Shown here: in pieces, positions 8,023-14,683 of the stretch
Position numbering within the stretch: the stretch's first letter is position 1
Layout: the number at the start of each line of letters is the position of its first letter
IMG/VR virus record: IMGVR_UViG_3300042565_002418
Coordinates: 1 to 22,104 of that record
Length of the DNA stretch: 22,104 bases
Reading direction: 5' to 3' (one strand)
Origin: a virus
Made by a program: the position numbers and the translations under genes
The notes under the pieces: model-generated
The model's database searches: none
What the model was told of the DNA's origin: nothing
The model's input: only the letters and a program-made list of their open reading frames with translations

Positions 8023-8814
8023 ATGAAACTGAAGAATCGAACCGCCCTGGACCTCATTACCTGGGGGCTGTCTGTCGACCCCGACCCTGCCGGTGATGCC
8101 CCTGCCGGTGGTGGCGGCGCGACTCCGCCGAATCCCCCTGCTGGTGGGGATGACGCCCCGACGCTGCAAGACATTCAGAACCTCCAGGAGGCGCTGAGGA
8201 AGGAGCGGGCGCTGCGGGAAGCGCGGGACAAGGAGATTCAGCGCATCGCCACCGAGAACCCCGCCCTGGTGGAGCAGGCCCGACGCGAGGCCGAGGCGGA
8301 ACGGGCCCGGGCCGAGTCTGTGCAGCGCGAAGCGCAGGTCCAGATCCAGGCCATGCAGCAGAAGCTGGAAGCCGACACCGCCAAGATTCGCGGCGAAGCG
8401 CTGGCCACCGCAGAGGCCGCCAGGCGGGAGACGCTGCGGGTGAAGACCGAGCGGGAGTTCCACGCCGCCGAGGGGCTCACCGAGGCCAGTGAGATTGATG
8501 GATCCGTGCCGTTTGATCTGCTTTGGGATCACTTCGGCGATCGGATTGAGGAGGACAGCCAAGGCATGTACCTGAAGGGCGCCGACGGATTGCCGCAGAC
8601 CGATCCAGAAACCGGCAAGCGCGTCACCCCGCGCCAGGTGTTCGACAAGCTCCGCGATGACCGGACCTACGGCACCCTGTTCAAGCCCAGGTACGGCAGC
8701 GGTGGCGGTAGTCGGGCTGGGGTACCGGGGCGTGTGCAGCACGGGCAGAGCCTCGCCGGCATGTCCTCGCGGGACCTGCTGAGGCTCGGACTGGAGGGGA
8801 AAGCAACGGCTTAG
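8023..8814 (+). CDS. Capsid assembly scaffolding protein
   Basis: This 263-residue protein starts at an ATG with a clear ribosome site (AAAGGA, 6 bases upstream). After a flexible Gly/Pro/Ala-rich N-terminus (residues about 20-48) comes a long charged coiled coil (about 50-150) rich in Glu, Ala, Arg and Gln. A mixed region ending in a Gly/Ser/Arg stretch (about 225-240) and a short C-terminal helix (SSRDLLRLGLEG) follow. That helix would be the coat-binding end by analogy with other scaffolds. Low hydrophobicity, the coiled coil, the size and its place immediately before the major capsid gene are the classic scaffold profile. It should act inside procapsids and be absent from mature heads. 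No protease domain is visible. Confidence 0.75.
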   Translation: MKLKNRTALDLITWGLSVDPDPAGDAPAGGGGATPPNPPAGGDDAPTLQDIQNLQEALRKERALREARDKEIQRIATENPALVEQARREAEAERARAESVQREAQVQIQAMQQKLEADTAKIRGEALATAEAARRETLRVKTEREFHAAEGLTEASEIDGSVPFDLLWDHFGDRIEEDSQGMYLKGADGLPQTDPETGKRVTPRQVFDKLRDDRTYGTLFKPRYGSGGGSRAGVPGRVQHGQSLAGMSSRDLLRLGLEGKATA

Positions 8815-8821
8815 CCGGTAC

Positions 8822-8893
8822 GGGGCTGCTGGTGGTGACCGGGAAGAGGCGTGACGCCCAGCCCGCCGACGGCGTGATGCCACCAGCAACCCC
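8822..8893 (+). other. Predicted branched RNA structure between scaffold and capsid genes
   Basis: Bases 8822-8835 pair with 8880-8893 in a 14-position stem with one mismatch (C8826/A8889). It encloses two small hairpins: GGCG-TGA-CGCC at 8848-8858 and CGCC-GAC-GGCG at 8864-8874. Together they form a three-way junction filling almost the whole scaffold-capsid gap. It could protect or adjust the capsid mRNA. There is no T-tract, so it does not look like a simple terminator. Confidence 0.5.
8870..8882 (+). repeat. CGGCGTGATGCCA motif, copy 2
   Basis: Exact copy of the 13-mer at 7999-8011. Here it overlaps the right arm of the branched structure, 35 bases before the capsid start. Confidence 0.5.
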
Positions 8894-8916
8894 TACCACC
8901 ATTCAAGGTATCAACA

Positions 8917-9867
8917 GTGACTGCTCTGACTCTTTTGGAGTCCGCCAAGGCTGCGGAAAACCCAGTCCAGCGTGCGCTCTACCAGGAACTCAGCCTCGGC
9001 GAGCTTTCCGGTCTCATCCCCTTTGAGAACACCCCCGGTGCGGGCGTGTTCTACAACAAGGTCGCCAAACTGCCCCAGGTTGCCTTCCGTGGAACCAATG
9101 AGGTAAACGACCCGGACTACGGGATCATCAACCCTCAGTCCGAGGCCTACAAGATGATGCAGGCCGACATCGATGTTGACCTGTTCCAACTGCGGACCGA
9201 AGGTCCCGAGGCCCGGATCAACCAGATCACCATGCAGATGGAATCCATGCGATTCCTCTTGGAGGATCGGTTCATCAACGGCAACGAAGCCGCCAACAAC
9301 CGGGAATTCGACGGCCTCCGCACGCGGATCAACGTCGGCAGCTCTCAGGCGATCAATGCCGGTGGCGCTCTGTCTCTGGCTGCCCTCGATGAGTTGAACG
9401 ACGCCACCGACGCCCTGGGCGGCCGGAAGGTGTTCATCATGAATCAGCAGATGGGCCGCCGGGTTGCCGCCGCCGCTCGCAACAACGGGCTCAGTGGTCT
9501 CTACGTCACGGAACTGAACGAGTTCGGCCGCCGCGCTCGCTTCTACGACGGCGTGGAGATCGTCACCACCAAGGTCAACGGCCAGAACCTCCCGATTCAG
9601 CCGTTCACCGAAAACGCCAACGGAATCGACCCGACCGGTGGAGCTACAACCTCCATCTATTGCGTTGCCTTCGGTCCGAACCTGGTCACCATGCACCAGG
9701 GCCGGATGCAGGATGGAACCTTCGGCCCCACCCTTCGCCAACTCGGCGAGCAGGGTGATGGCGTGGTTGATCGTACCCGCTTTGAGTGGGACATTCTGAT
9801 GACGATCAAGAACGGCCGATCCGCTTCGCGCCTCTACGGGGTGACGAATGCCCCTGTCGTGGCCTGA
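8917..9867 (+). CDS. Major capsid protein (HK97-like fold)
   Basis: This 316-residue protein starts at a GTG with an AAGG site upstream; no better start exists in frame. The layout is an N-terminal helical arm (residues 1-40), then an acidic/aromatic segment (VNDPDYGIINPQSE). A spine helix follows (QITMQMESMRFLLEDRFING), with FDGLRTRI and the pattern GGRKVFIMNQQMGRRVAAAA around residues 167-186. A beta-rich C-terminus ends in WDILMTIKNGRSASRLYGV. This order and the 'fi.GN...FDGL....' element are typical of the HK97-fold coat family that includes GP7-like proteins. The gene follows the scaffold and precedes a small decoration-like gene. Codon use is very regular, as expected for the most highly expressed virion gene. 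Confidence 0.85.
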   Translation: MTALTLLESAKAAENPVQRALYQELSLGELSGLIPFENTPGAGVFYNKVAKLPQVAFRGTNEVNDPDYGIINPQSEAYKMMQADIDVDLFQLRTEGPEARINQITMQMESMRFLLEDRFINGNEAANNREFDGLRTRINVGSSQAINAGGALSLAALDELNDATDALGGRKVFIMNQQMGRRVAAAARNNGLSGLYVTELNEFGRRARFYDGVEIVTTKVNGQNLPIQPFTENANGIDPTGGATTSIYCVAFGPNLVTMHQGRMQDGTFGPTLRQLGEQGDGVVDRTRFEWDILMTIKNGRSASRLYGVTNAPVVA

Positions 9868-9903
9868 TTTTCCCTTTTTCTTCCACCCCGAGAGGTAATC
9901 CCA

Positions 9904-10365
9904 ATGGGACAACGTGCAACCGGTCTCGCCACTCGCTTGGCGATGCCATTTGATGCCCTCACCGTCCTGGTGGGGAGCGTCCTCCGCGGCACTCGTGGCC
10001 GCGTAGCTGAAACCCGCACCGGCGCGGCTCAGCTCCTGAATACGTCCCTGAATCACGCGGATGTCTATCGGATCGTCGCCAGCGGGTCTTCGTCCTCTGC
10101 TGGCACCTACACGATCCAGGCGGCGCATGTGCCCGAGGGCGGCGCCCTGGCCTCTGCCAGCACCTACGCCACCATCGCCGTGATCACCTGCGCCCCTGGC
10201 ATTCAGCGGATCGCCATCCAGGGCGACACCGTTGAGCGGCTGGTGCGGACCGCTGGCAGCCTCACCGGTGACGTGTCGGTGCGTGCTGTCCGGGCCGTCG
10301 CCGGCACTGATGCCAACGCCCCCGCCGGTACCAACACGATTCGCATCGTGCCGATCCACGGCTGA
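9904..10365 (+). CDS. Probable capsid decoration/head-associated protein
   Basis: This 153-residue protein has an excellent ribosome site (GAGAGG, about 8 bases before the ATG). It is all-beta in character and rich in Ala, Thr, Val and Gly with few aromatics. No Cys, membrane helix or signal peptide is present. Small beta-rich proteins encoded directly after the coat gene are commonly head decoration or cement proteins. The call rests on position, size and composition; no specific family was recognised. Confidence 0.6.
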   Translation: MGQRATGLATRLAMPFDALTVLVGSVLRGTRGRVAETRTGAAQLLNTSLNHADVYRIVASGSSSSAGTYTIQAAHVPEGGALASASTYATIAVITCAPGIQRIAIQGDTVERLVRTAGSLTGDVSVRAVRAVAGTDANAPAGTNTIRIVPIHG

Positions 10366-10375
10366 TCACCCCACC

Positions 10376-10402
10376 GGACCCTGGCGGTAATCGCCGGGGT
10401 CC
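10376..10402 (+). terminator. Strong 11-bp stem-loop after the decoration gene (no T-tract)
   Basis: GGACCCTGGCG pairs with CGCCGGGGTCC around the loop GTAAT, with a single G-T wobble. It begins 11 bases after the decoration stop and ends 21 bases before the next ATG. Without a following T-run it is more likely an mRNA-stabilising or processing hairpin, or a leaky attenuator, than a full terminator. Confidence 0.5.
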
Positions 10403-10423
10403 TCCCACCTACCTGAGGACACC

Positions 10424-10597
10424 ATGACTTTCGCCATGCCGCTGGGGATGACACTGGAGGAGGTCACCAAGGCGATGGGCCGCCCCACCGCCGAGCCCGC
10501 CGAACCCACGATCACCCCCGCCGCTGCCCAGCAGGACCCCGAGGTCCGTGATGGCGTGGCACGGGCACCAAAACGCCGGCAGAAGCCGGAAACCTGA
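10424..10597 (+). CDS. Small hypothetical protein (57 aa)
   Basis: The ATG has a CTGAGGA ribosome site at 8-10 bases. The protein begins MTFAMPLGMTLEEVTKAMGR, has a Pro/Ala/Glu-rich middle and ends in a basic tail (APKRRQKPET). Its place between the decoration protein and the next structural gene suggests a virion-assembly accessory. A short amphipathic helix followed by a disordered basic tail is all that can be seen. Function unknown. Confidence 0.6.
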   Translation: MTFAMPLGMTLEEVTKAMGRPTAEPAEPTITPAAAQQDPEVRDGVARAPKRRQKPET

Positions 10598-10616
10598 GGC
10601 ATAGCGGAGCCCGCCC

Positions 10617-11468
10617 ATGTATCGCGTTCTGAGTCCAGCGAATGCAGCCTTTTCGGCTTCCGCTGGCACCATCACCTTCACCACAGAGGTGCCCATCAGT
10701 CTGAGCCATGTGCTCAAGGTGGCGAACCAGACGCGGGGTGAAATCCTGTTTGACCCGAGCGGCGCGAGCGGTCCGGGTTACATGCAAAACGCATCTTATG
10801 CCGCGGGCGTGCTGACCCTGGGGGTGCCGACGCATGACCACGCCAACAGTGACGAGCTGTTCATTGAGTACGACGACGGCGAGGCCGGCGGCGGCGGTGG
10901 TGGCGGTGGCGGCGGGGGGCACGCCACGGCGGCAAACCAGACCCTGCAGCTGACCGAACTGCAGGCGATCAACGCAGACCTCGGGGCCCCCACCGATGCG
11001 CCAGCCGCGAGCCCCACGGCGACGGCTGGCATCGGGGGGCTGATCCGGCTGGGGCTGGAGGGCCTGGCCACGGCCCTGACGAACTGGACGACGCTGCTGG
11101 CGAGGATCCCGGCGCTCCAGTCCGGGAACGTCCCGGTCGTGACGACCGCATCGGTGACGGATCCGACGGGGAATGGCACCAGGGGGTATGACTTCGCCAA
11201 CGCACTCCGGCAGGCGTTCACGGCGACCAGCACCGCAGCCGTAGCCCTGCCGACACTGGGTACCAGCCGGGAGGTGATGCTGATGCCCTCGACCCGGTGT
11301 TTCGTCAGGTTCGGCGACTCTGGTGTAGCTGCCGCCGCTGCTGCTGCAGGTAACCTGGCCCTGGCGGCGGATGAGCGATTCCACCTGAGGATTCCCGTCG
11401 GGGTGACGCACTTACGGGTGATCAGAGACACAGCCGACGGGAACCTGGGCGTCACGGCGGTGCTGTGA
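10617..11468 (+). CDS. Structural protein with poly-glycine hinge
   Basis: This 283-residue protein has a GCGGAG ribosome site at about 8 bases. Residues 1-88 form a beta-rich domain ending in an acidic strand (FIEYDDGEA). A run of eleven glycines follows (residues about 90-100). A helical Ala/Leu section (about 105-165) and a C-terminal beta domain come next, with the pattern FVRFG...AADERFHLRIPVG.THLRVI...GNLGVTAV. That last pattern recurs in phage head-fibre and virion surface proteins ('VRfG … ipaG..th.aVi….G.l.vt'). The Gly run looks like a flexible linker between a virion-anchoring and an exposed domain. The stop overlaps the adhesin gene start. The exact role is inferred. Confidence 0.65.
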   Translation: MYRVLSPANAAFSASAGTITFTTEVPISLSHVLKVANQTRGEILFDPSGASGPGYMQNASYAAGVLTLGVPTHDHANSDELFIEYDDGEAGGGGGGGGGGGHATAANQTLQLTELQAINADLGAPTDAPAASPTATAGIGGLIRLGLEGLATALTNWTTLLARIPALQSGNVPVVTTASVTDPTGNGTRGYDFANALRQAFTATSTAAVALPTLGTSREVMLMPSTRCFVRFGDSGVAAAAAAAGNLALAADERFHLRIPVGVTHLRVIRDTADGNLGVTAVL

Positions 11469-13066
11469 TGATCGGGCGCATCGGGTCGGTTGGGAGGCTG
11501 GGGTTGCAGGGGGGGAGGCTGCCCCGAGCGTGGACGCCAGCGCAGCTTCCAGCCCTTGCCCTGTGGCTTGACGCGGCGGATACGAGCACGATCACGCTGA
11601 ACGGCAGCAATGTCAGCCAGTGGAATGATAAAAGCGGGAATGGGCGGCATGTTCTCCAAGCCACGGCATCACAGCAGCCCAGTTACAATGCCACCGGGCT
11701 AAACGGCAAGCCGACAGTCGTATTTGATGGCGTAGGCGATATTCTCTTAAATCAAAATGCTGGTAGCTTAGGTGTTACTAATGTCTCCATGTTTATGGTG
11801 ACACGATATGTTACAGCAGTTAGCGAAGATCTCGCCATGGGGATTGGGCAAACTGGACAAAATGGAAAGATAAGGGCATTTTATAGAGCTTCTGGGCGTT
11901 CTACTCAAGGATTTGGGGGCTGGTCTAGAGATGTAAATGACTCATCGCTATCAGTTGATATTGGGGGTGTGCATCATATTTTTGGAATTGTGCAACCGAG
12001 TATGACTGGCGTAAATTTGTTTCGTGATGGCACGGCGGCAACTGGCAATCCATATCCACTGACCAATCCGGCAACATCGCTAGAACCAGTCAACTTTAAT
12101 GGTTTCTCGATTGGCTCTCTGCAAGGAGCCTCCGTTAGCAGTTACTATTCCAACATTGAAATAAGCGAAGCGATACTTTGTTATGACGTTTTATCTACGC
12201 TTGATCGCCAGCGCGTTGAGGGTTATCTCGCGTGGAAATGGGGCACTGAAGCAACGCTGCCTAGCACCCACCCCTACCGCTATGCGCCTCCGGTAGTCGA
12301 AGAACCCGCTTGGGATGCCGACGCGCTGGACTATATCGGCAGGGTGCAGAGTGCCGAGGCGCAAAATCTGGAACTTTCGGTCCGCGTTGCGATTGATAGC
12401 TTTGTGAAGGGTTGCAAAGCCGACGGCATTTGGACCGCCATCAAGGCATCGTGTATTTTGGCCGGTGCCCGGACTTTGACCGGCGCACTTGTGCCGCTGG
12501 TGGGAACAGCACCGACGAATTTTAACTTTGTCGCTGGCGACTACAACCGCAAGACGGGTCTGATCGGTGACGGCACGACAAAGTATTTGGACAGCAACCG
12601 CAATAACAATGCTGACCCGCAGAACAGCAATCACCAAGCGGTGTTCGTAACAACTGCTCACTCAGCAGCTACCTCCATTGCATATATCGGCGCTGCTCCT
12701 GGTGCCGCCAACGGCGCTACTCATTTCGGCGCGAATTTGTCTGCGGTGCCAAATCAGTTGTTTTTCCGTTCTCGGAGCGTATCACCAGAGGTGATCATCG
12801 GTGCGGCCACTTCGACTGGTTTTATAGGAATGAATAGATCGGGCTCGGCATCCTTCAATTATCGGTATGCCGGAACGGCTGCGTCTGCGAATATCGCTTC
12901 GCAAACTCCATTCAGTGGCAACGTGCTTGTGTTCAACCGCGTGACAACGAGCCCGTTCTCGAATGGCCGCCTCGCTTTCTACTCGGTGGGCGAAGCCTTG
13001 GACCTTGCCCTGCTCGACGCAAGAGTAACGCAACTTATCGCAGAAATAGGAACTGCGATTCCGTAA
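11468..13066 (+). CDS. Adhesin/fibre protein with two concanavalin-type lectin domains
   Basis: I prefer the ATG at 11468 (532 aa, TGATG overlap); a GTG one codon earlier is possible. Domain 1 (about residues 22-265) has PALALWLDAADTST, WNDKSGNGRHVLQA, GKPTVVFDGVGD and the terminal helix VEGYLAWKWG. This is a well-known LamG/concanavalin-like set found in phage and bacterial adhesins. Domain 2 (about 285-530) begins ALDYIGRVQSAEAQNLE and contains ADGIWTAIKASCILAGA, GDGTTKYLDSNRN and a final helix, matching a second lectin-like module frequent at phage fibre C-termini. The DNA of domain 1 is AT-rich and that of domain 2 intermediate, both unlike the GC-rich first 70 codons. It probably binds host surface glycans. 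Confidence 0.75.
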   Translation: MIGRIGSVGRLGLQGGRLPRAWTPAQLPALALWLDAADTSTITLNGSNVSQWNDKSGNGRHVLQATASQQPSYNATGLNGKPTVVFDGVGDILLNQNAGSLGVTNVSMFMVTRYVTAVSEDLAMGIGQTGQNGKIRAFYRASGRSTQGFGGWSRDVNDSSLSVDIGGVHHIFGIVQPSMTGVNLFRDGTAATGNPYPLTNPATSLEPVNFNGFSIGSLQGASVSSYYSNIEISEAILCYDVLSTLDRQRVEGYLAWKWGTEATLPSTHPYRYAPPVVEEPAWDADALDYIGRVQSAEAQNLELSVRVAIDSFVKGCKADGIWTAIKASCILAGARTLTGALVPLVGTAPTNFNFVAGDYNRKTGLIGDGTTKYLDSNRNNNADPQNSNHQAVFVTTAHSAATSIAYIGAAPGAANGATHFGANLSAVPNQLFFRSRSVSPEVIIGAATSTGFIGMNRSGSASFNYRYAGTAASANIASQTPFSGNVLVFNRVTTSPFSNGRLAFYSVGEALDLALLDARVTQLIAEIGTAIP

Positions 13067-13092
13067 CTATCAGCTTGGAAATGAGATTGGCC

Positions 13093-13449
13093 ATGAAATA
13101 CAGAGTTTTTGAAACTGAGACGGAAGCCCGCGCCGCGCAGCAGGAAATCTACGCAAGCTTCCTGCGAGACCGTGCGGCGCTCAACGGCGGTAAGCTTGAC
13201 GATTGGTCAAACTTACCGATCTGGCCGGTTTCCGTGGAAACGCTGCCCAATCCTGATTTGATCGGGCAGCGTTTCCCGCTGTACGGTCAAAGGGCGTCCG
13301 ACATGGTGTTTATCACGGAATACGGTCACACCACCTCATGGGCCTCGCCGACACAGATCGGCGATGGCCGCTGGGTTTTCCCAAGCCCTGATGACACGGG
13401 TGAAGAAGCTGGCAATGACTGGTTCCCCCCACCCCCGCCCGAGTCATGA
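13093..13449 (+). CDS. Hypothetical adhesin-associated protein (118 aa)
   Basis: The likely start is ATG 13093 (MKYRVFETETEARAAQQEIY), preceded by GAG at a fair spacing. Upstream in-frame TTG 13075 and ATG 13081 would add only a few residues. The protein is aromatic-rich and ends in an acidic/proline tail (GNDWFPPPPPES). Its base composition matches the second lectin module just upstream rather than the following nuclease gene. The two were therefore probably acquired together, possibly as a fibre plus chaperone or partner pair. The last four bases overlap the nuclease gene (ATGA). Function unknown. Confidence 0.6.
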   Translation: MKYRVFETETEARAAQQEIYASFLRDRAALNGGKLDDWSNLPIWPVSVETLPNPDLIGQRFPLYGQRASDMVFITEYGHTTSWASPTQIGDGRWVFPSPDDTGEEAGNDWFPPPPPES

Positions 13450-13799
13450 CCCTGGCCCCCGACTATCGCTACGAACTGGACCAGGTGGTCAGGGTCGTCG
13501 ATGGCGATACCGTTGAGGTGGTGCTCGGCCGCGATGTCGGTTTCCGCTGCCGTCCCACCTGGCGGGTCCGCCTGCGCCTGGAGGGGATCGACTGCCCCGA
13601 GCGCCGCGGCACCCCGGCGGATCAGGCCCGCGCCCACCTGGCGGCCCAGTTCACCGAGGCCTGGCTCGCCAGCGGTCCGGCGATCGTGGCCACCAGCGGC
13701 CGGACCACGTTTGAGCGGTGGCTGGCGACGATCACCCGGGGCGATGAGTCGCTGGCCGATGCGCTGGTGGTGGCGGGGTTGGCGAGGAGGTTGCCGTGA
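13446..13799 (+). CDS. Staphylococcal-nuclease-like (SNase) protein
   Basis: This 117-residue protein overlaps the previous gene by four bases. It has the SNase (thermonuclease) core: VVDGDTVEVV at residues 17-26, RVRLRLEGIDCPE at 40-52 and FERWLATI....SLADALVVAGLA at 89-112. The metal-ligand aspartates (D19/D21, D49), the conserved E52 and the late Arg (R91) of the family are all in place, so catalytic activity is plausible. SNases are Ca2+-dependent phosphodiesterases acting on DNA and RNA. No signal peptide is present, so it should act in the cytoplasm or in the virion. Its place at the end of the virion operon, beside a membrane protein, could mean host DNA degradation or injection. A non-catalytic structural use cannot be excluded. 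Confidence 0.8.
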   Translation: MTLAPDYRYELDQVVRVVDGDTVEVVLGRDVGFRCRPTWRVRLRLEGIDCPERRGTPADQARAHLAAQFTEAWLASGPAIVATSGRTTFERWLATITRGDESLADALVVAGLARRLP

Positions 13800-14206
13800 G
13801 CACAGAGCCCGCTGAGCAGAATCTGTTCCTGCTGGTAGGAACCCTCACCGGCAAGGTTGAGTCAATCCTGCAGGCCATGACGGTCTGGCAGCAGGGCTCT
13901 GCCGCCAGGGACGAACGGGTTGAGGCGCTGGAGCGTCGGATGAACACCATGGAGGGCAGCCTGGCCACCAGGGAAGACCTGAAGGAGCTCTCGGAGCAAG
14001 TGCAGATGCTGTCGAACATCGTCGCCGAGAACAAGGGCGGCCGACAGGCGATCGGCGGATTCAGCACGCAAGCCGCGGCCTGGATCGGGATCCTGCTGGC
14101 CGCCACCAGCGCCCTGATTGCCCTGGCGGCACTGGTGGGGGTGGGCGCCAACCGCAGCGAGCTGAACCGCATCGAGCGGCCTGCAGCGATCGAGCAGAAC
14201 CGGTAA
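13796..14206 (+). CDS. Coiled-coil membrane protein, holin candidate
   Basis: This 136-residue protein starts at a GTG overlapping the nuclease stop (GTGA). Residues 8-32 form an amphipathic helix (LFLLVGTLTGKVESILQAM), 36-80 a charged coiled coil, and 94-117 a single hydrophobic helix (AAWIGILLAATSALIALAAL). A short charged tail follows. The layout resembles DUF1515-like phage proteins and class III-type holins, which often sit at the end of the virion operon near lysis genes. No endolysin is visible next to it, so the lysis role is unproven. A membrane-anchored tail or injection protein is the main alternative. Confidence 0.6.
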   Translation: MSTEPAEQNLFLLVGTLTGKVESILQAMTVWQQGSAARDERVEALERRMNTMEGSLATREDLKELSEQVQMLSNIVAENKGGRQAIGGFSTQAAAWIGILLAATSALIALAALVGVGANRSELNRIERPAAIEQNR

Positions 14207-14466
14207 ATGTCTGTGGGAGCCCGGCGAACCGGACTCCTCAGCCACACACGCGGGACACTCAGGTCACGGTGTCGCCATTGGGGTACCAAACCCAACGGTC
14301 CACATACTGTAACAGGCCTGCCAAGGAGGGAAACCCCCGGCGCCGTCTGGCATCCGGGGGCAGGAACCCACCAGCTCAGTGGGCCATGGCGGGGCAAGCC
14401 GCCGGGGATGGTGCAGATTCGCAACGGATGGAGTAGGATTCAAGCAGGCCACACCACCACGCAGCC
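14207..14466 (+). ncRNA. Hairpin-rich non-coding region / candidate structured leader RNA
   Basis: These 260 bases lack a convincing gene. Four stem-loops can be drawn. The first, at 14212-14246, pairs TGTGG/CCACA, GAG/CTC and CCGG-CGAA-CCGG. The second, at 14334-14360, is CCCCCGG…CCGGGGG with an inner GCC-GTCT-GGC. The third is CCCAC…GTGGG at 14367-14383 and the fourth GGCGG…CCGCC at 14388-14403. Codon use of the long frame crossing it is unlike the neighbours (runs of Thr and Arg), so it looks like a shadow. It could be a 5' leader for the acidic micro-protein, a small RNA, or terminator-like punctuation after the virion operon. No match to a known riboswitch class was recognised. Confidence 0.4.
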
Positions 14467-14628
14467 ATGCCTTACTACAACGACGACGACCACAGGCTTG
14501 ACGCTTGGGAAGAGCGCTTCGAGGACTACCGCGAGGACCCGGACGGCGACGACGACTGCGACGACGATGAGGATCATCCCTCGCTGAGCGCAGCCGAGCG
14601 GAACCCCTCCATGCTGCGGAGGGGTTGA
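14467..14628 (+). CDS. Highly acidic micro-protein (53 aa)
   Basis: The frame opens at ATG 14467 in the context GCAGCCATG, nearly identical to the start context of the next gene (ACAGCCATG at 14684). It encodes MPYYNDDDHRLDAWEERFED followed by an Asp-rich stretch and a short basic C-terminus. Of 53 residues, 20 are Asp or Glu against 6 Arg, a net charge near -14. Such acidic peptides can mimic nucleic acid or bind metals or basic host proteins; none of this is shown here. The last codons lie in a 9-bp hairpin. Confidence 0.5.
   Translation: MPYYNDDDHRLDAWEERFEDYREDPDGDDDCDDDEDHPSLSAAERNPSMLRRG
14602..14626 (+). terminator. Perfect 9-bp stem-loop over the end of the acidic gene
   Basis: AACCCCTCC and GGAGGGGTT pair perfectly around the 7-base loop ATGCTGC. 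The stem includes the first base of the stop codon. No T-run follows, so strength as an intrinsic terminator is doubtful; RNA stabilisation or a translation brake are alternatives. Confidence 0.45.
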
Positions 14629-14641
14629 TGGGCGCCACCAT

Positions 14642-14653
14642 CGCCCCGCAAGG
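14642..14653 (+). repeat. Degenerate copy of the CGCCCCGC leader motif
   Basis: CGCCCCGCAAGG, followed by GCTTTCCCATC, resembles the better copies at 15784 and 16242 and likewise lies 30-50 bases before a gene start. Similarity is partial and could be coincidence in GC-rich DNA. Confidence 0.3.
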
Positions 14654-14683
14654 CCACCGCTTTCCCATCACCCCCACACAGCC

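Noticed and set aside
9865-9885. T-rich stretch after the capsid stop as a terminator
   Set aside because: No adjoining strong stem is present; the nearest GGGG/CCCC pair is short and too far upstream.
8911-10359. 482-residue open frame antisense to the capsid and decoration genes
   Set aside because: It mirrors strongly biased codons of the genes on the other strand, has His/Gly/Asp-rich nonsense composition and no ribosome site. It is a high-GC shadow.
10885-10920. GGC/GGT repeat as a microsatellite or frameshift site
   Set aside because: It reads cleanly as eleven glycine codons with mixed third bases inside an intact gene, so it is best explained as a protein linker.
10512-11411. 299-residue antisense frame over the Gly-hinge structural gene
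   Set aside because: Arg/Gly/Pro-rich, no domain, and fully overlaps a well-supported gene with good start signals.
14212-14246. Possible hammerhead-like ribozyme on the minus strand (CTGAGGAGTCC)
   Set aside because: The essential CUGAUGA and GAAA core bases are not present; only an ordinary stem-loop remains.
14207-14587. Long frame through the hairpin-rich gap starting right after the holin-like stop
   Set aside because: The product is Thr/Arg runs without codon bias like the neighbours, and it overlaps the acidic ORF in another frame.
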